DNA from: Selenomonas sp. GACV-9
Lineage (GTDB): Bacteria > Bacillota > Negativicutes > Selenomonadales > Selenomonadaceae
Direction: 5' to 3'
Assembly: GCA_900116485.1 (NCBI GenBank)
Contig: FPAX01000006.1
Span: 1-64,000, forward strand
Length of the DNA stretch: 64,000 nt
Both the position numbers and the translations under genes were made by a program. The notes below the pieces were generated by a model. That model did not search any database and was not told the DNA's origin. It saw only the letters and a list, made by a program, of their open reading frames with translations. Below are positions 1 through 8,051 of this stretch, piece after piece (position 1 is the stretch's first letter; the number at the start of each line of letters is the position of its first letter).

Positions 1-71
1 CTCGTTCGACTTGCATGTGTTAAGCACGCCGCCAGCGTTCGTCCTGAGCCAGGATCAAACTCTCCAATAAA
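1..71 (-). rRNA. 16S ribosomal RNA, 5' end only (partial)
   Basis: The reverse complement contains the universal 16S 5' region: GAGTTTGATCCTGGCTCAG, followed by the GACGAACGCTGGCGG block and the CATGCAAGTCGA block. By analogy with B. subtilis, which starts with TTTAT before the GGAGAG, the mature 5' end lies near position 71. The gene is transcribed leftwards and leaves the window at base 1, so only about 70 nt are visible. Confidence 0.97.
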
Positions 72-350
72 TCATATTGAAGAACTCAATCAAGCTCTCA
101 ATTATCATATGGTTCATAAATTACTGAAGTAATTTATGTAAGCGACTCACAAGCAATCAAGATTGCTGTTCGCTGCTTAAGAAATTGCCGATTGCTATGT
201 TGTTCATACCAATCGATGTTTTGAATATGAAACCGAAGTTTCATCAAACATCTGGCTTGAATCATGTTGCATGATTCATTCTGCATTGTTTAGTTTTCAG
301 AGAACAATCTCGCTATATCTGTCAGAACATTTTGAAGTTCCAACCGATTC
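72..350 (-). other. rRNA operon leader, structured, no ORF
   Basis: This stretch lies between the downstream rrn promoter and the 16S 5' end. It holds several hairpins with short loops: 115-138 (10-bp stem, TGAA loop), about 153-166, 227-244 (7-bp stem, CGAA loop) and 259-277 (8-bp stem). I see no gene. Such leaders normally carry antitermination signals and half of the RNase III processing stem. Which hairpin serves processing cannot be decided without the 3' side of the 16S gene. Confidence 0.7.
292..306 (-). promoter_or_regulatory. boxA-like antitermination site of the rrn leader
   Basis: On the minus strand this reads TGTTCTCTGAAAACT, close to the Firmicutes rRNA leader boxA (TGTTCTTTGAAAACT). 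It sits between the promoters and the 16S gene, where the Nus antitermination complex would load. Confidence 0.7.
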
Positions 351-359
351 AGCTTTTAT

Positions 360-388
360 AGTTTATCTCATTCATTTTGACTTGTCAA
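360..388 (-). promoter_or_regulatory. rRNA promoter P2 (proximal)
   Basis: The -35 box TTGACA (383-388), a 17-nt spacer and the -10 box TAAACT (360-365) read leftwards towards the 16S gene. The -35 box is embedded in the palindrome TTGACTTGTCAA at 377-388, one of the repeated 12-mers listed in the findings. Confidence 0.8.
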
Positions 389-475
389 GAACTTTTTATT
401 CTCAACTTAACAAAAACGATAAGATGTCTTGATCGCCGCTCCAGTGCTGTGCGCTGTTTGCTGACGACTTGTATT

Positions 476-504
476 ATATTACACGCCTTACTCTATCTTG
501 TCAA
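476..504 (-). promoter_or_regulatory. rRNA promoter P1 (distal)
   Basis: The -35 box TTGACA (499-504), a 17-nt spacer and the -10 box TAATAT (476-481) lie about 115 bp upstream of P2 and point the same way. Tandem strong promoters are the usual arrangement for rRNA operons. Confidence 0.75.
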
Positions 505-543
505 CACCCTATTTGCATTTTTCTTCTTTTTTTTCGCCGCATA

Positions 544-552
544 TGCTAAAAT
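544..552 (+). promoter_or_regulatory. Extended -10 promoter element of napD
   Basis: TG-C-TAAAAT (544-552) fits an extended -10 element. It lies about 30 bp before the napD start and diverges from the rRNA promoters. No good -35 box is visible, which is common for extended -10 promoters. Confidence 0.5.
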
Positions 553-583
553 TAACATATCATTGATAAAAAGGAGCATTGCT

Positions 584-850
584 ATGGCTATTGCAAGTCT
601 TATCATCCAGCTTGAACCCGGCAAGGACGAACATGTCAAAAGTGCCCTCAAGGATTTCCCACAGGTAAGTGTCGAAAAGACAGCCCCCAACGGTGAACTC
701 ATCCTTGTGGCCGAAGAGTCTGGTCTTACAAAACTTCAAAAGCTCTGCCTTGACCTGGAGAAAATCCCAGGCATTCTCGGCGTGCTGCCCAGCTACGTCA
801 CTACTGCCGACGAGGACAGTGATGACGAAAACACCATCTCTGATCGATAA
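584..850 (+). CDS. napD: NapD-like chaperone for a Tat-exported molybdoenzyme
   Basis: The 88-residue product matches the small ferredoxin-fold NapD family in length and pattern: a hydrophobic N-terminal strand (IASLIIQL), a FPxVxV segment, GELILVAEE and a C-terminal GILGVLPSYV strand. NapD proteins bind the Tat signal peptide of periplasmic nitrate reductase NapA and check its maturation in the cytoplasm. The ATG at 584 is preferred because AAAAGGAGC lies just upstream; the reading frame stays open further upstream into the rrn promoter region, which I do not consider translated. No napA, napB or other nap gene is in the window, so the partner must be elsewhere or be a different molybdoenzyme. 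The tail is rich in Asp/Glu. Confidence 0.8.
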   Translation: MAIASLIIQLEPGKDEHVKSALKDFPQVSVEKTAPNGELILVAEESGLTKLQKLCLDLEKIPGILGVLPSYVTTADEDSDDENTISDR

Positions 851-855
851 AAGCA

Positions 856-889
856 AAAGAGCCTTTCTCTCCTGCGAGAAAGGCTCTTT
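856..889. terminator. Bidirectional terminator between napD and the facing gene
   Basis: A 14-bp stem (AAAGAGCCTTTCTC with its complement) lies between two convergent genes. The minus-strand copy is followed by TTTTGCTTTTAT, and the plus-strand side is also T-rich. Confidence 0.8.
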
Positions 890-938
890 CCTTGTCCAAG
901 GCCTTATTACGATGGTACAATCCCCTGTTCCCATTCAT

Positions 939-1223
939 TCAGGCTCCCATGTTCATATTGATCCGTTTCAAACCGCGTGCTACGCCTGCCCCAAAGATAT
1001 CCAGCTGCTCAGGAGTAAGCCGATCAAACGCCTCGCTTAGGCGTGATTGCTTATTGCTGGATACATCAAGCTTATAGGCCGAATTCTCAGCCTTGCTTTC
1101 CTGTCCTGTATGTTTTTCCTTACGCGCACGCCCAGGGCCATAACGGCTAGTCCTTGACTCATCGATATTGACACGTGGTGCCGCGGCAATGGACTCTGTA
1201 CGAATTTCCAAGCTTACATCCAT
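939..1223 (-). CDS. Small hypothetical protein
   Basis: About 94 residues. The N-terminal half is Arg/Lys/Ser/Glu-rich and probably disordered. The C-terminus (residues about 58-94) contains SRLSEAFDRLTPEQLDIFGAG and looks like one or two short helices. The start at 1223 is favoured because GGAGG at 1233-1237 stands about 9 nt upstream; the ATG at 1232 would touch the Shine-Dalgarno. I do not recognise a family. It faces napD across a shared terminator and stands alone. Confidence 0.6.
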   Translation of the reverse strand: MDVSLEIRTESIAAAPRVNIDESRTSRYGPGRARKEKHTGQESKAENSAYKLDVSSNKQSRLSEAFDRLTPEQLDIFGAGVARGLKRINMNMGA

Positions 1224-1323
1224 GTCGTCCATCCTCCCTTGACTTACAGGTGGATACATATTTTCCTACTTATATTATCGCATAAAATCGCGAAAAAAGA
1301 TAGATTATTTCGATAATTCAATA

Positions 1324-1363
1324 AAAAATAATGGCCTGGACAATATTCCTTGTCCAGGCCATC
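1324..1363 (-). terminator. Rho-independent terminator after the ligase gene group
   Basis: The stem GATGGCCTGGACAA with its complement (1331-1363) is followed on the minus strand by ATTTTTTATT. It sits seven bases after the end of the small gene at 1370. Confidence 0.85.
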
Positions 1364-1369
1364 TTGGCA

Positions 1370-1600
1370 TCAGTCATCAAGAATTCCCACGCGACGATAA
1401 AAATCAGCCAGGACCTCATCACGACTCTGCCCTGTCTTTTCAGCCAGCTCCTGGGCCATCAGATCACAGGCATAATCAAGATTCGCAAAGGTATTGATCA
1501 AGGCCTGTACCTTGTTGATCTCCGCGTAACTGCTTTCAAATGCCTGCCTTTCCTTGAGATGTTCCAGTGCTTCGCGTACTGGCCGCTTTACATCCATCAT
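1370..1600 (-). CDS. Small helical hypothetical protein
   Basis: About 76 residues, predicted almost entirely helical from its heptad-like pattern (VREALEHLKERQAFE; INTFANLDYACDLMAQELAE). No domain is recognised. The start at 1600 is chosen because AGGGGG at 1608-1613 is seven bases upstream; the ATG at 1606 is too close to it. It follows the ligase gene by about 80 bp on the same strand and ends at a strong terminator, so it is probably the last gene of that transcript. Confidence 0.6.
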   Translation of the reverse strand: MMDVKRPVREALEHLKERQAFESSYAEINKVQALINTFANLDYACDLMAQELAEKTGQSRDEVLADFYRRVGILDD

Positions 1601-1677
1601 ATCCATGCCCCCTGTTATCAGTTTTGCTATATATCTATTTCGTCATCCAACAGCAAAAACCTTCCCGCCGTCAAAAA

Positions 1678-3717
1678 TCACTGCAGCATTTCCGCAGTCT
1701 CCTGATACGAGATGAGTTTTGTGCCAAGTTTCCGTGCCTTTACCGCCTTGCTCGATGTACTGGCAGGATCAGCAATGACCAAGAAGTCCGTATTGCCGCT
1801 GACCGCTGCGCCCATCTTAGCTCCCGCAGCTTCGATAAGCTCCTTGTAGAAATTGCGGGGCTTGCCATCGGGATCCTTGCCAGTCAGCACAAAGACCTTG
1901 CCTGCATACGGCATCGCAGCAGCATCAACAACTAGTGCCGCATAAGCCTGCGGCTTGATATACTGCAGCAGCGCCGCAAAGCGGTCATAGAAATCCTGTC
2001 CCTGCAAAATCTCTTCGGTCCGTGGACCGATGCCATCGATTTCCTGAAAGGCATCCTTGCGCGCAAGTGCCGCCAGAATATTTTCTGCCGTCTGATACTT
2101 TTCTGCCAGCAGCTTGCCGATATTATCGCCAATGCCATCAAACAGCAAGGCCTTGACAAACCGCGGGATATCAACAGCCGCCCGCGCTGCGTCTATCGCG
2201 GCTTTCAATTTATCGGGGCTCTTCAAGTCGCGCGTATCCTGCAGATCTGCCGCAGTAATCACGTTGCCCTTCTGCGCCTCAGCTGCAATCTTCTGTTTCG
2301 TAGAAGTCAGCTCCGCAAAGGGCGTGATGATTGCCGCACGGATGTCCTCTGCCGTAAGCGCAAAAATCATATAAGGACCTGCCGCCTCTGCCTTTTCGGG
2401 AAACGTGCGCACCAACGCCCGTGCACGATCGATTGACAAGTCACTGATATCGAGAACATTGCGCTTGGCCAAAAAGCCAATCTGCTGCGCAATGCGTTCC
2501 TGACAATGCGGATTGATACAGAAGAGATTCGTATCATCCTCGTCGGCGGACGCGGCATTCGCACGCTGCTCGAGCGGTGCATGGCAGTACGGGCAGCAAT
2601 CGATTGCTTCAATGGCCTCGCCACCATTATGCTCATAAACGATGACGAGCTGCGGGATGATGAGCTTGGCCTTGATGACACCGACCTTATCGCCAATGGC
2701 CACTCCACCGAGCCGCTTGACGACATTCATATTGTGCAAGTTGACATTTGACACCATTGTCCCGAGGATATCCACAGGCTCAATATCAGCCACTGGCGTA
2801 AGCGCACCAGTCTTGCCGACCTGCCAATGCACATCGCGCACCACACTGCTGACAGGGATCTGGCTCGGTTTCCAGGCTATGGCATTGTTGTCATGATGAT
2901 CCGTCGTGCCGAATTTCTGCAAGGAATCAGCCCAATTGCATTTGATGACCAAACCATCAATCGGATAACCGAGTTCTTTCTCATACTCCTGATAGAGCAC
3001 CGGAATCCTTGCCGCAATCTCTGCCGGTGTTTCATCGGCAAAAGTCAGCATCGGCGAAACCGCAAAGGGCGTATGCTCCAGGATATAGGCCATCTTTTCT
3101 GACTCGCTCCAATCCACGCCCATGACATCGTAGGCCTGAAAGCTCAGGTATTTGACAAACTCCGGATGCTTGCCCCCCGTAAGGATGGGATTGACACTGT
3201 TGCGCGGATTTGCCCGTTTCTTTTCCTGCTGCGCCTCAAGCTCCGCATTCATCTGCTCAAAAGCGGCAAAATCCATATAAACTTCGCCGCGGATGGGATA
3301 CTCGGCCGTATACTTCACGTCCCGCGGATGACTGGGGAAACGCGTGAGGATATCGCCCTCATCGCCGCCGCCACGCGTCACATACATCGGCTCACCATTT
3401 TGCGGATAGACAACGATGCTGCAGCCATCGAGCTTAGGCTCCACAACCACAGGCTGGAACTTTTCAATATAAGCCAGCAGCTTATCCGTCTCGGTCTCAT
3501 CAATCTTGCCCAGCGACTTTGCCTCATGTGGGTGCTGAAATTTTGCCGCCCCCAGGTCTGCGCCCGGTACATAGTCAAGATCCTCACTGCCGTATTTATC
3601 AATATAGTCACGGCGCAGGGCATCGTACTCCGCATCAGACAGGATAACTTCGCCTGAGTTGCCATAATACACGGCATCGGCCTGCTTGATCTGCGCTAAG
3701 TGCTCTTCTCGTGTCAT
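1678..3717 (-). CDS. ligA: NAD-dependent DNA ligase, divergent LigA-type
   Basis: 679 residues with the LigA domain order. The nucleotidyltransferase motif EPKLDG holds the adenylated lysine at residue 95, followed by PIRGEVYM and YPIDGLVIK. The OB fold contains VGKTGALTPVA. A four-Cys zinc finger (CCPYC near residue 373 and CINPHC near 400), helix-hairpin-helix repeats and a C-terminal BRCT domain (VFVLTGKDPDGKPRNFYKE) follow. It seals nicks using NAD+. The sequence departs from housekeeping LigA: domain Ia is shorter, the region after ANPRN reads SVNPILTGG rather than the usual AAGSLRQ type, and KAGD is KAKL. It may be a second ligase or a lineage-specific LigA. The start has AGGAGAG about 11 nt upstream. 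Confidence 0.85.
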   Translation of the reverse strand: MTREEHLAQIKQADAVYYGNSGEVILSDAEYDALRRDYIDKYGSEDLDYVPGADLGAAKFQHPHEAKSLGKIDETETDKLLAYIEKFQPVVVEPKLDGCSIVVYPQNGEPMYVTRGGGDEGDILTRFPSHPRDVKYTAEYPIRGEVYMDFAAFEQMNAELEAQQEKKRANPRNSVNPILTGGKHPEFVKYLSFQAYDVMGVDWSESEKMAYILEHTPFAVSPMLTFADETPAEIAARIPVLYQEYEKELGYPIDGLVIKCNWADSLQKFGTTDHHDNNAIAWKPSQIPVSSVVRDVHWQVGKTGALTPVADIEPVDILGTMVSNVNLHNMNVVKRLGGVAIGDKVGVIKAKLIIPQLVIVYEHNGGEAIEAIDCCPYCHAPLEQRANAASADEDDTNLFCINPHCQERIAQQIGFLAKRNVLDISDLSIDRARALVRTFPEKAEAAGPYMIFALTAEDIRAAIITPFAELTSTKQKIAAEAQKGNVITAADLQDTRDLKSPDKLKAAIDAARAAVDIPRFVKALLFDGIGDNIGKLLAEKYQTAENILAALARKDAFQEIDGIGPRTEEILQGQDFYDRFAALLQYIKPQAYAALVVDAAAMPYAGKVFVLTGKDPDGKPRNFYKELIEAAGAKMGAAVSGNTDFLVIADPASTSSKAVKARKLGTKLISYQETAEMLQ

Positions 3718-3738
3718 ATTTCTCTATGCTCTCCTAAT

Positions 3739-4791
3739 TCATTTGATAATTCTCTTTTCATAAAACGCCACAATCCCCTTCGCCACATAGGGGAAAACCA
3801 GCATGATGAACAGCAGCCGCGTCAGCTGATACGCTGTCATCGTCGAGATATTGGCCCCCACGGTCAACGCGGTAATCCCCATCTCTGTAAGGCCGCCTGG
3901 GGCCGTACTTAAAAAGGCAGTGGCAAAGGTTTCGCCAGTCAGCATGGCCACCACAGTGCCCATGCCCATGGAAACCGCCAGCACCAGCAGCACACCACCT
4001 AAAAGTACCGGTCCCATGCCGTGATAACTCACGATACGCTGCAACTCAACACTGATGCCGATGAAAGCTCCAACACAAAGCTGCGCAGCATATAACAGCG
4101 GCTGCGGCACAGCCGGTGCCGTCATGCCCGTGGCAATGACAAATCCCGCCGTCGCCAGGATAGGCCCCAGCATCGTTGCCGTGGGCAAGTGAATCTTCTT
4201 GCCCACAACCGCACCGGCAATTGCCACCAATGCAAACATAAGCATCGTCGTCATATCAGCAGCTGGCAGCAAATCCGCTTCTGCGCCACCATCTACGGGA
4301 CCATCCGACAGCATATGGATAGTCAGGAATGGAATCGTAAATACCACAGCCAGCATGCGCAGCGTCTGCATGATGGTCACAGCCGTCAGATCCACATCCT
4401 CCATCTCAGCCGCCAATACAACCATCTGAGACAGGCCTCCTGGAACGCATCCCAAAAGACAGCTCGTGAAGTTCAGTCCCGTCTTGCGATACATCAACCA
4501 GCCTGTAAAGATTCCTGCACAGACTGTAACGAAGGTCGCCAGCAGCATCAAAGGCAGCTGATCCAGGATAGCCTGCAATGTCGCTATGGTAAACGGGCGT
4601 CCCATCGCATACCCCAATAAGACCAGTGCCACATTGCGGATGCGCAAACTCCAGACCATCGGCCGTTTGCGCACCAGGCCAATCAGCGCCACGACCACAA
4701 TCGGCCCTAACGTCCATGGCAACGGGGCATTGATAAAATAAAACAGCACACCGCCAAGCAAAGCAGCGATTATTGTACGGACATACTCCAT
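3739..4791 (-). CDS. AbrB-family (DUF/PF05145) membrane protein
   Basis: 350 residues with about ten hydrophobic segments. The two halves repeat the same pattern (LPWTLGPIV / LPTATMLGPILATA; GCVPGGLSQMVVLA / STAPGGLTEMGITA), which is the hallmark of the AbrB duplication family of inner-membrane proteins. Members are poorly characterised; some were once labelled ammonia monooxygenase. The PGGL(S/T)xM loops are the conserved signature. It ends about 20 bp before the ligase gene, so the two may share a transcript. The substrate cannot be inferred. Confidence 0.8.
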   Translation of the reverse strand: MEYVRTIIAALLGGVLFYFINAPLPWTLGPIVVVALIGLVRKRPMVWSLRIRNVALVLLGYAMGRPFTIATLQAILDQLPLMLLATFVTVCAGIFTGWLMYRKTGLNFTSCLLGCVPGGLSQMVVLAAEMEDVDLTAVTIMQTLRMLAVVFTIPFLTIHMLSDGPVDGGAEADLLPAADMTTMLMFALVAIAGAVVGKKIHLPTATMLGPILATAGFVIATGMTAPAVPQPLLYAAQLCVGAFIGISVELQRIVSYHGMGPVLLGGVLLVLAVSMGMGTVVAMLTGETFATAFLSTAPGGLTEMGITALTVGANISTMTAYQLTRLLFIMLVFPYVAKGIVAFYEKRIIK

Positions 4792-4874
4792 AACGTACAG
4801 AGCCTCTCTTCATTCATTTGCTATCTACATTATAAGCGCAATCCCACAGATAAACCAGTCATCCCGCTGGAAAA

Positions 4875-7800
4875 TCAACTGATCTGCCACTGCACATGAC
4901 TTCCTTTATCATCCTTTGTGACCAGCAGCTGATTATCGATTTCTTGTTTTAGTTCCGTCACATGCGAGATGATACCGACGAGCTTTGAGCCACCGGCCAT
5001 CTTCTGCAGGACACGGACCGCCTCATTGCGGGAATTGTCATCGAGCGAGCCAAAGCCTTCATCGATGAACAATACATCGAGATTGATAGACGCCCGATTG
5101 GCCTGAATCTGATCCGAAAGGCCCAAGGCCAGCGACAAGGCGGCCATAAATGACTCGCCTCCTGACAATGTCTGGATGGCACGCTCCTTGCCCGTGACAA
5201 TATGGAATACCTTGAGGTCAAGCCCATAATTGCCACCGCGCGCAGCTTCCGTCTCATCAAGCATCATGAGCTCAAACTGATTGCCCGACATCGAGCGTAA
5301 CCGGCGATTGGCTGCCCCCAGGATTTGCTGCAGATAATAACGCTGGACATATGTCTCGATATCCATGCGGGCGCCACTGCGATTGCCTGACAAACGTTCA
5401 TACAGATTGCTGATATTGCGCGCTTCTTTTCCCAAAGCCGCACGCGATTCAAGCTGTTGGGTTAGATATTCTGCCACACGCTTGTCACGACCAGCCTGCC
5501 CGTTGATTTCGGCCAGCCGTTCCGCAGCCTGCTTAGAAAGATCTCTTGCCGCATCGCGTTTTTCCCTAAGCATTGCGATATCCGGAAGCTTCTGTCCCGC
5601 CACAGCCTTCTCGGCAGCCTCCATCCGGCCCTTTGCCGCATGATAGGCATCGCGCCAAGCCTGGACTTCCTGCTGCATGACCTCGGCACGCTTTTCCTCA
5701 TACTCACCGACAACAGCTTGCCAATTTTCTTCAGTCAAGTCTTTTTCCTGCAATACGTTCTGATACGCCAGCTGCAGCTCCTGACTCCGGCGCTGCTTAT
5801 CTGGCAGCTCCTGCTCACAACGGCTGAGGATTGTCCGTGCCTCAGCAAGCTTTGCCTGCAAATCCTTGGCCACCTTATCGGCACGGGCATAAGCTTGTTC
5901 GCACCTTGTGAGTTCTTGCTGAGCCTTCGCTCTTATGCTTTCAGCATCTTCCCGCGTCGCAAAGCGCAGCTTGCCAAGCAGCAGCTGCCGCGTCTTTACA
6001 GCATTCTCCTGCTGATTTCTGGCCTGCTGGCATCTTTCAGCTAACGCCTCCTTATCGGCCTGCAGTCGCCTTAGCACTTCCGTTGACTTGTCAAGTTCCT
6101 GCTGGATTTTTTCCAGCGTCCCGATTTGACCAGTAAGCTTGCGCATATCCACCTCGCAGGCTGACAGCTGCTGACGGACTTTCTGATAGATCTCGTTAAG
6201 CGTTTCTGCCGTCTCACAGCCAGGCACCTTTTGGCGCAATTTCGCCATTGACAAGTCAAATTGCTCTTTTGACTTGTCAAAATTGACTTTTGCCTTGCCA
6301 GAATCCTCAGCGGCTTGCTGCTGTCTCGCATTGAGCTCCGCCACCTCGGCAGCTAATCGCTCCAATTCATCCCGTGCCAAGGGCTTAGCCGCCTCAGTCA
6401 GCACATGTGGCTGCGGATGTTCAAGTGAACCACATACCGGACAAGGCTGACCGCTGACCAAGGATTCTGCGAGGATTCCCGCCTGTGCATTGAGGAATAC
6501 CTGCTGTTCCTGCTCATACAGCACCTGCTTGTCCCGATAGAGCCGCTGTGCCTCTTGAAACAACACCTTAGCGCGTTCTGCGGTCGCCTCATCCTTTTTC
6601 ATCTGTTTGCCTATTTCAATGCCATCATTGACCTCAGTCTCATGTTGCAAGAATGCTTGCTTTTCCTGCTCTCTTTTCCCCAGCGTTATCTTCAGCTCTG
6701 GCAGCTCTTTTACCTGCTGTTGCCAGTCTTCTGCCCGTTTCTGATACGCAGCAAGCTTTTGCTTGGCCTGCTCCGCGGCCTCCTCCGCTGCCTGCGCATT
6801 CTTAGCAGCCTTTTGTATCTCCTCGGTCTTTACCGCCACTTCGTCAAAGATATCCAGTGCAGCCTTGGCCTCAGCCTGCACTTTGCCAAAGACCTCAGCT
6901 GCCTTGTCCTGCCCTGCCTTGGCCGCCGTGACAGCTGCCGCCGCAGAATCTGACTGCTGGAGAAGCTCCGGCAATGTCGTTTGATACTGCTGCTGCAGTT
7001 TTTCAGTATCTGCCACCGCCTGCTGCTGGCTTTCCCAAGCCTTGTACGCATTCCGGATTGCATAGGCCGCTCGGATTCGCAGCGCACAGTTTTCCGCATC
7101 CGCCATAGCCGACTCTTTTCGCTTATAGCCCTGCCAACTTTCCTTGGCCTCAGTCAGCTGGTCAAAAGATTGTTTTAAAGACTCGGCCTTTGTCAGTTCA
7201 ACATTTCCTGCGTCATACGCCTTCTGGGCAGCAGCCGACTCAGCAGCCGCCAGCTCCGCTGCCCTGCCAAGCCCTTCACAGACCTCACCAAGATAAGCCT
7301 GCAATACCTCAAAGTCGACAAGGCTCGGCGTTTTATCCTTGCGGATTTTCTGCAACAGCTCCTCGAGTCCCACCTTTTGCCCATAATCATCAGGAATGAT
7401 GATATCCTCTGCCTTCGCCTGGCAAAGGCGCAGGATATTCAACAGTGCCTCGCGATGCTGATTATTACGCTCATTCAACCGGCTGACAATCTTGGCATAT
7501 ATTTCTGTATTGAACAGCCGCCGGAATATTTCCCGCTTATCCTTCGTCGGCGCGCGCAAGATACGCATGAAATCCCCCTGTGCTATCATGCCGACCTGCA
7601 TGAATTGCTCCTTCGTAAGGCCGACAAGTTCACAGAGCTTTTTATTGACAATAGTCATGGTGCCCGGATAATCCGTATGGTCCGGCAAAGTCAAGGTTAC
7701 TGATTCCTTCACCTCGTTCTTCAAATGCCTGCGCTCATGATGCGGGACACGGCGTACGGTATAGACCAGCTCCTCTCCCCCCACAACCTCGCTGAAGACC

Positions 7801-8051
7801 AGTTCAACAAATGGCTGCACATCGAGCGTTGCATACTGGCTCTGCAGATTCGGAATCGACTTATTCTTTTCGGTATTCTTCTCGCTTTTGTCGCCATAAA
7901 GCGCATAGACAATAGCATCAAAGATTGTCGTCTTGCCCGCACCGGTATCGCCAGTCACCAAAAAGAGATTCTGCGTTGGTTTCGTGAAATCGATGACTGC
8001 CCGTTCGCCATAGGAACCGAAGGCCTGTATCGTCAACTGGATTGGTTTCAT
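4875..8051 (-). CDS. sbcC: Nuclease SbcCD subunit C (Rad50-like ATPase)
   Basis: 1058 residues. The N-terminal Walker A GDTGAGKTT lies near residue 34. A long coiled coil is interrupted by the zinc-hook CPVCG near residue 540. The C-terminal ABC signature LSGGE and Walker B VLFIDEGFGSLDD complete the ATPase head. With SbcD it forms the Mre11-Rad50 type nuclease that trims DNA hairpins and protein-blocked ends. Its start codon overlaps the sbcD stop by four bases (ATGA), implying translational coupling. Three copies of the TTGACNNGTCAA palindrome lie inside its coiled-coil coding region (6083-6280). Confidence 0.97.
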   Translation of the reverse strand: MKPIQLTIQAFGSYGERAVIDFTKPTQNLFLVTGDTGAGKTTIFDAIVYALYGDKSEKNTEKNKSIPNLQSQYATLDVQPFVELVFSEVVGGEELVYTVRRVPHHERRHLKNEVKESVTLTLPDHTDYPGTMTIVNKKLCELVGLTKEQFMQVGMIAQGDFMRILRAPTKDKREIFRRLFNTEIYAKIVSRLNERNNQHREALLNILRLCQAKAEDIIIPDDYGQKVGLEELLQKIRKDKTPSLVDFEVLQAYLGEVCEGLGRAAELAAAESAAAQKAYDAGNVELTKAESLKQSFDQLTEAKESWQGYKRKESAMADAENCALRIRAAYAIRNAYKAWESQQQAVADTEKLQQQYQTTLPELLQQSDSAAAAVTAAKAGQDKAAEVFGKVQAEAKAALDIFDEVAVKTEEIQKAAKNAQAAEEAAEQAKQKLAAYQKRAEDWQQQVKELPELKITLGKREQEKQAFLQHETEVNDGIEIGKQMKKDEATAERAKVLFQEAQRLYRDKQVLYEQEQQVFLNAQAGILAESLVSGQPCPVCGSLEHPQPHVLTEAAKPLARDELERLAAEVAELNARQQQAAEDSGKAKVNFDKSKEQFDLSMAKLRQKVPGCETAETLNEIYQKVRQQLSACEVDMRKLTGQIGTLEKIQQELDKSTEVLRRLQADKEALAERCQQARNQQENAVKTRQLLLGKLRFATREDAESIRAKAQQELTRCEQAYARADKVAKDLQAKLAEARTILSRCEQELPDKQRRSQELQLAYQNVLQEKDLTEENWQAVVGEYEEKRAEVMQQEVQAWRDAYHAAKGRMEAAEKAVAGQKLPDIAMLREKRDAARDLSKQAAERLAEINGQAGRDKRVAEYLTQQLESRAALGKEARNISNLYERLSGNRSGARMDIETYVQRYYLQQILGAANRRLRSMSGNQFELMMLDETEAARGGNYGLDLKVFHIVTGKERAIQTLSGGESFMAALSLALGLSDQIQANRASINLDVLFIDEGFGSLDDNSRNEAVRVLQKMAGGSKLVGIISHVTELKQEIDNQLLVTKDDKGSHVQWQIS
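6083..6280. repeat. Three TTGAC-NN-GTCAA palindromes inside sbcC
   Basis: Exact sites lie at 6083-6094 (centre TT), 6248-6259 (centre AA) and 6269-6280 (centre TT). All are in the part of sbcC encoding the coiled coil, where protein constraint is weak. The last two give Asp-Lys-Ser and Phe-Asp-Leu codons in frame. Confidence 0.85.

Noticed and set aside
377-583. N-terminal extension of napD
   Set aside because: The frame is open but runs through divergent rRNA promoter elements and has no ribosome site; the ATG at 584 does.
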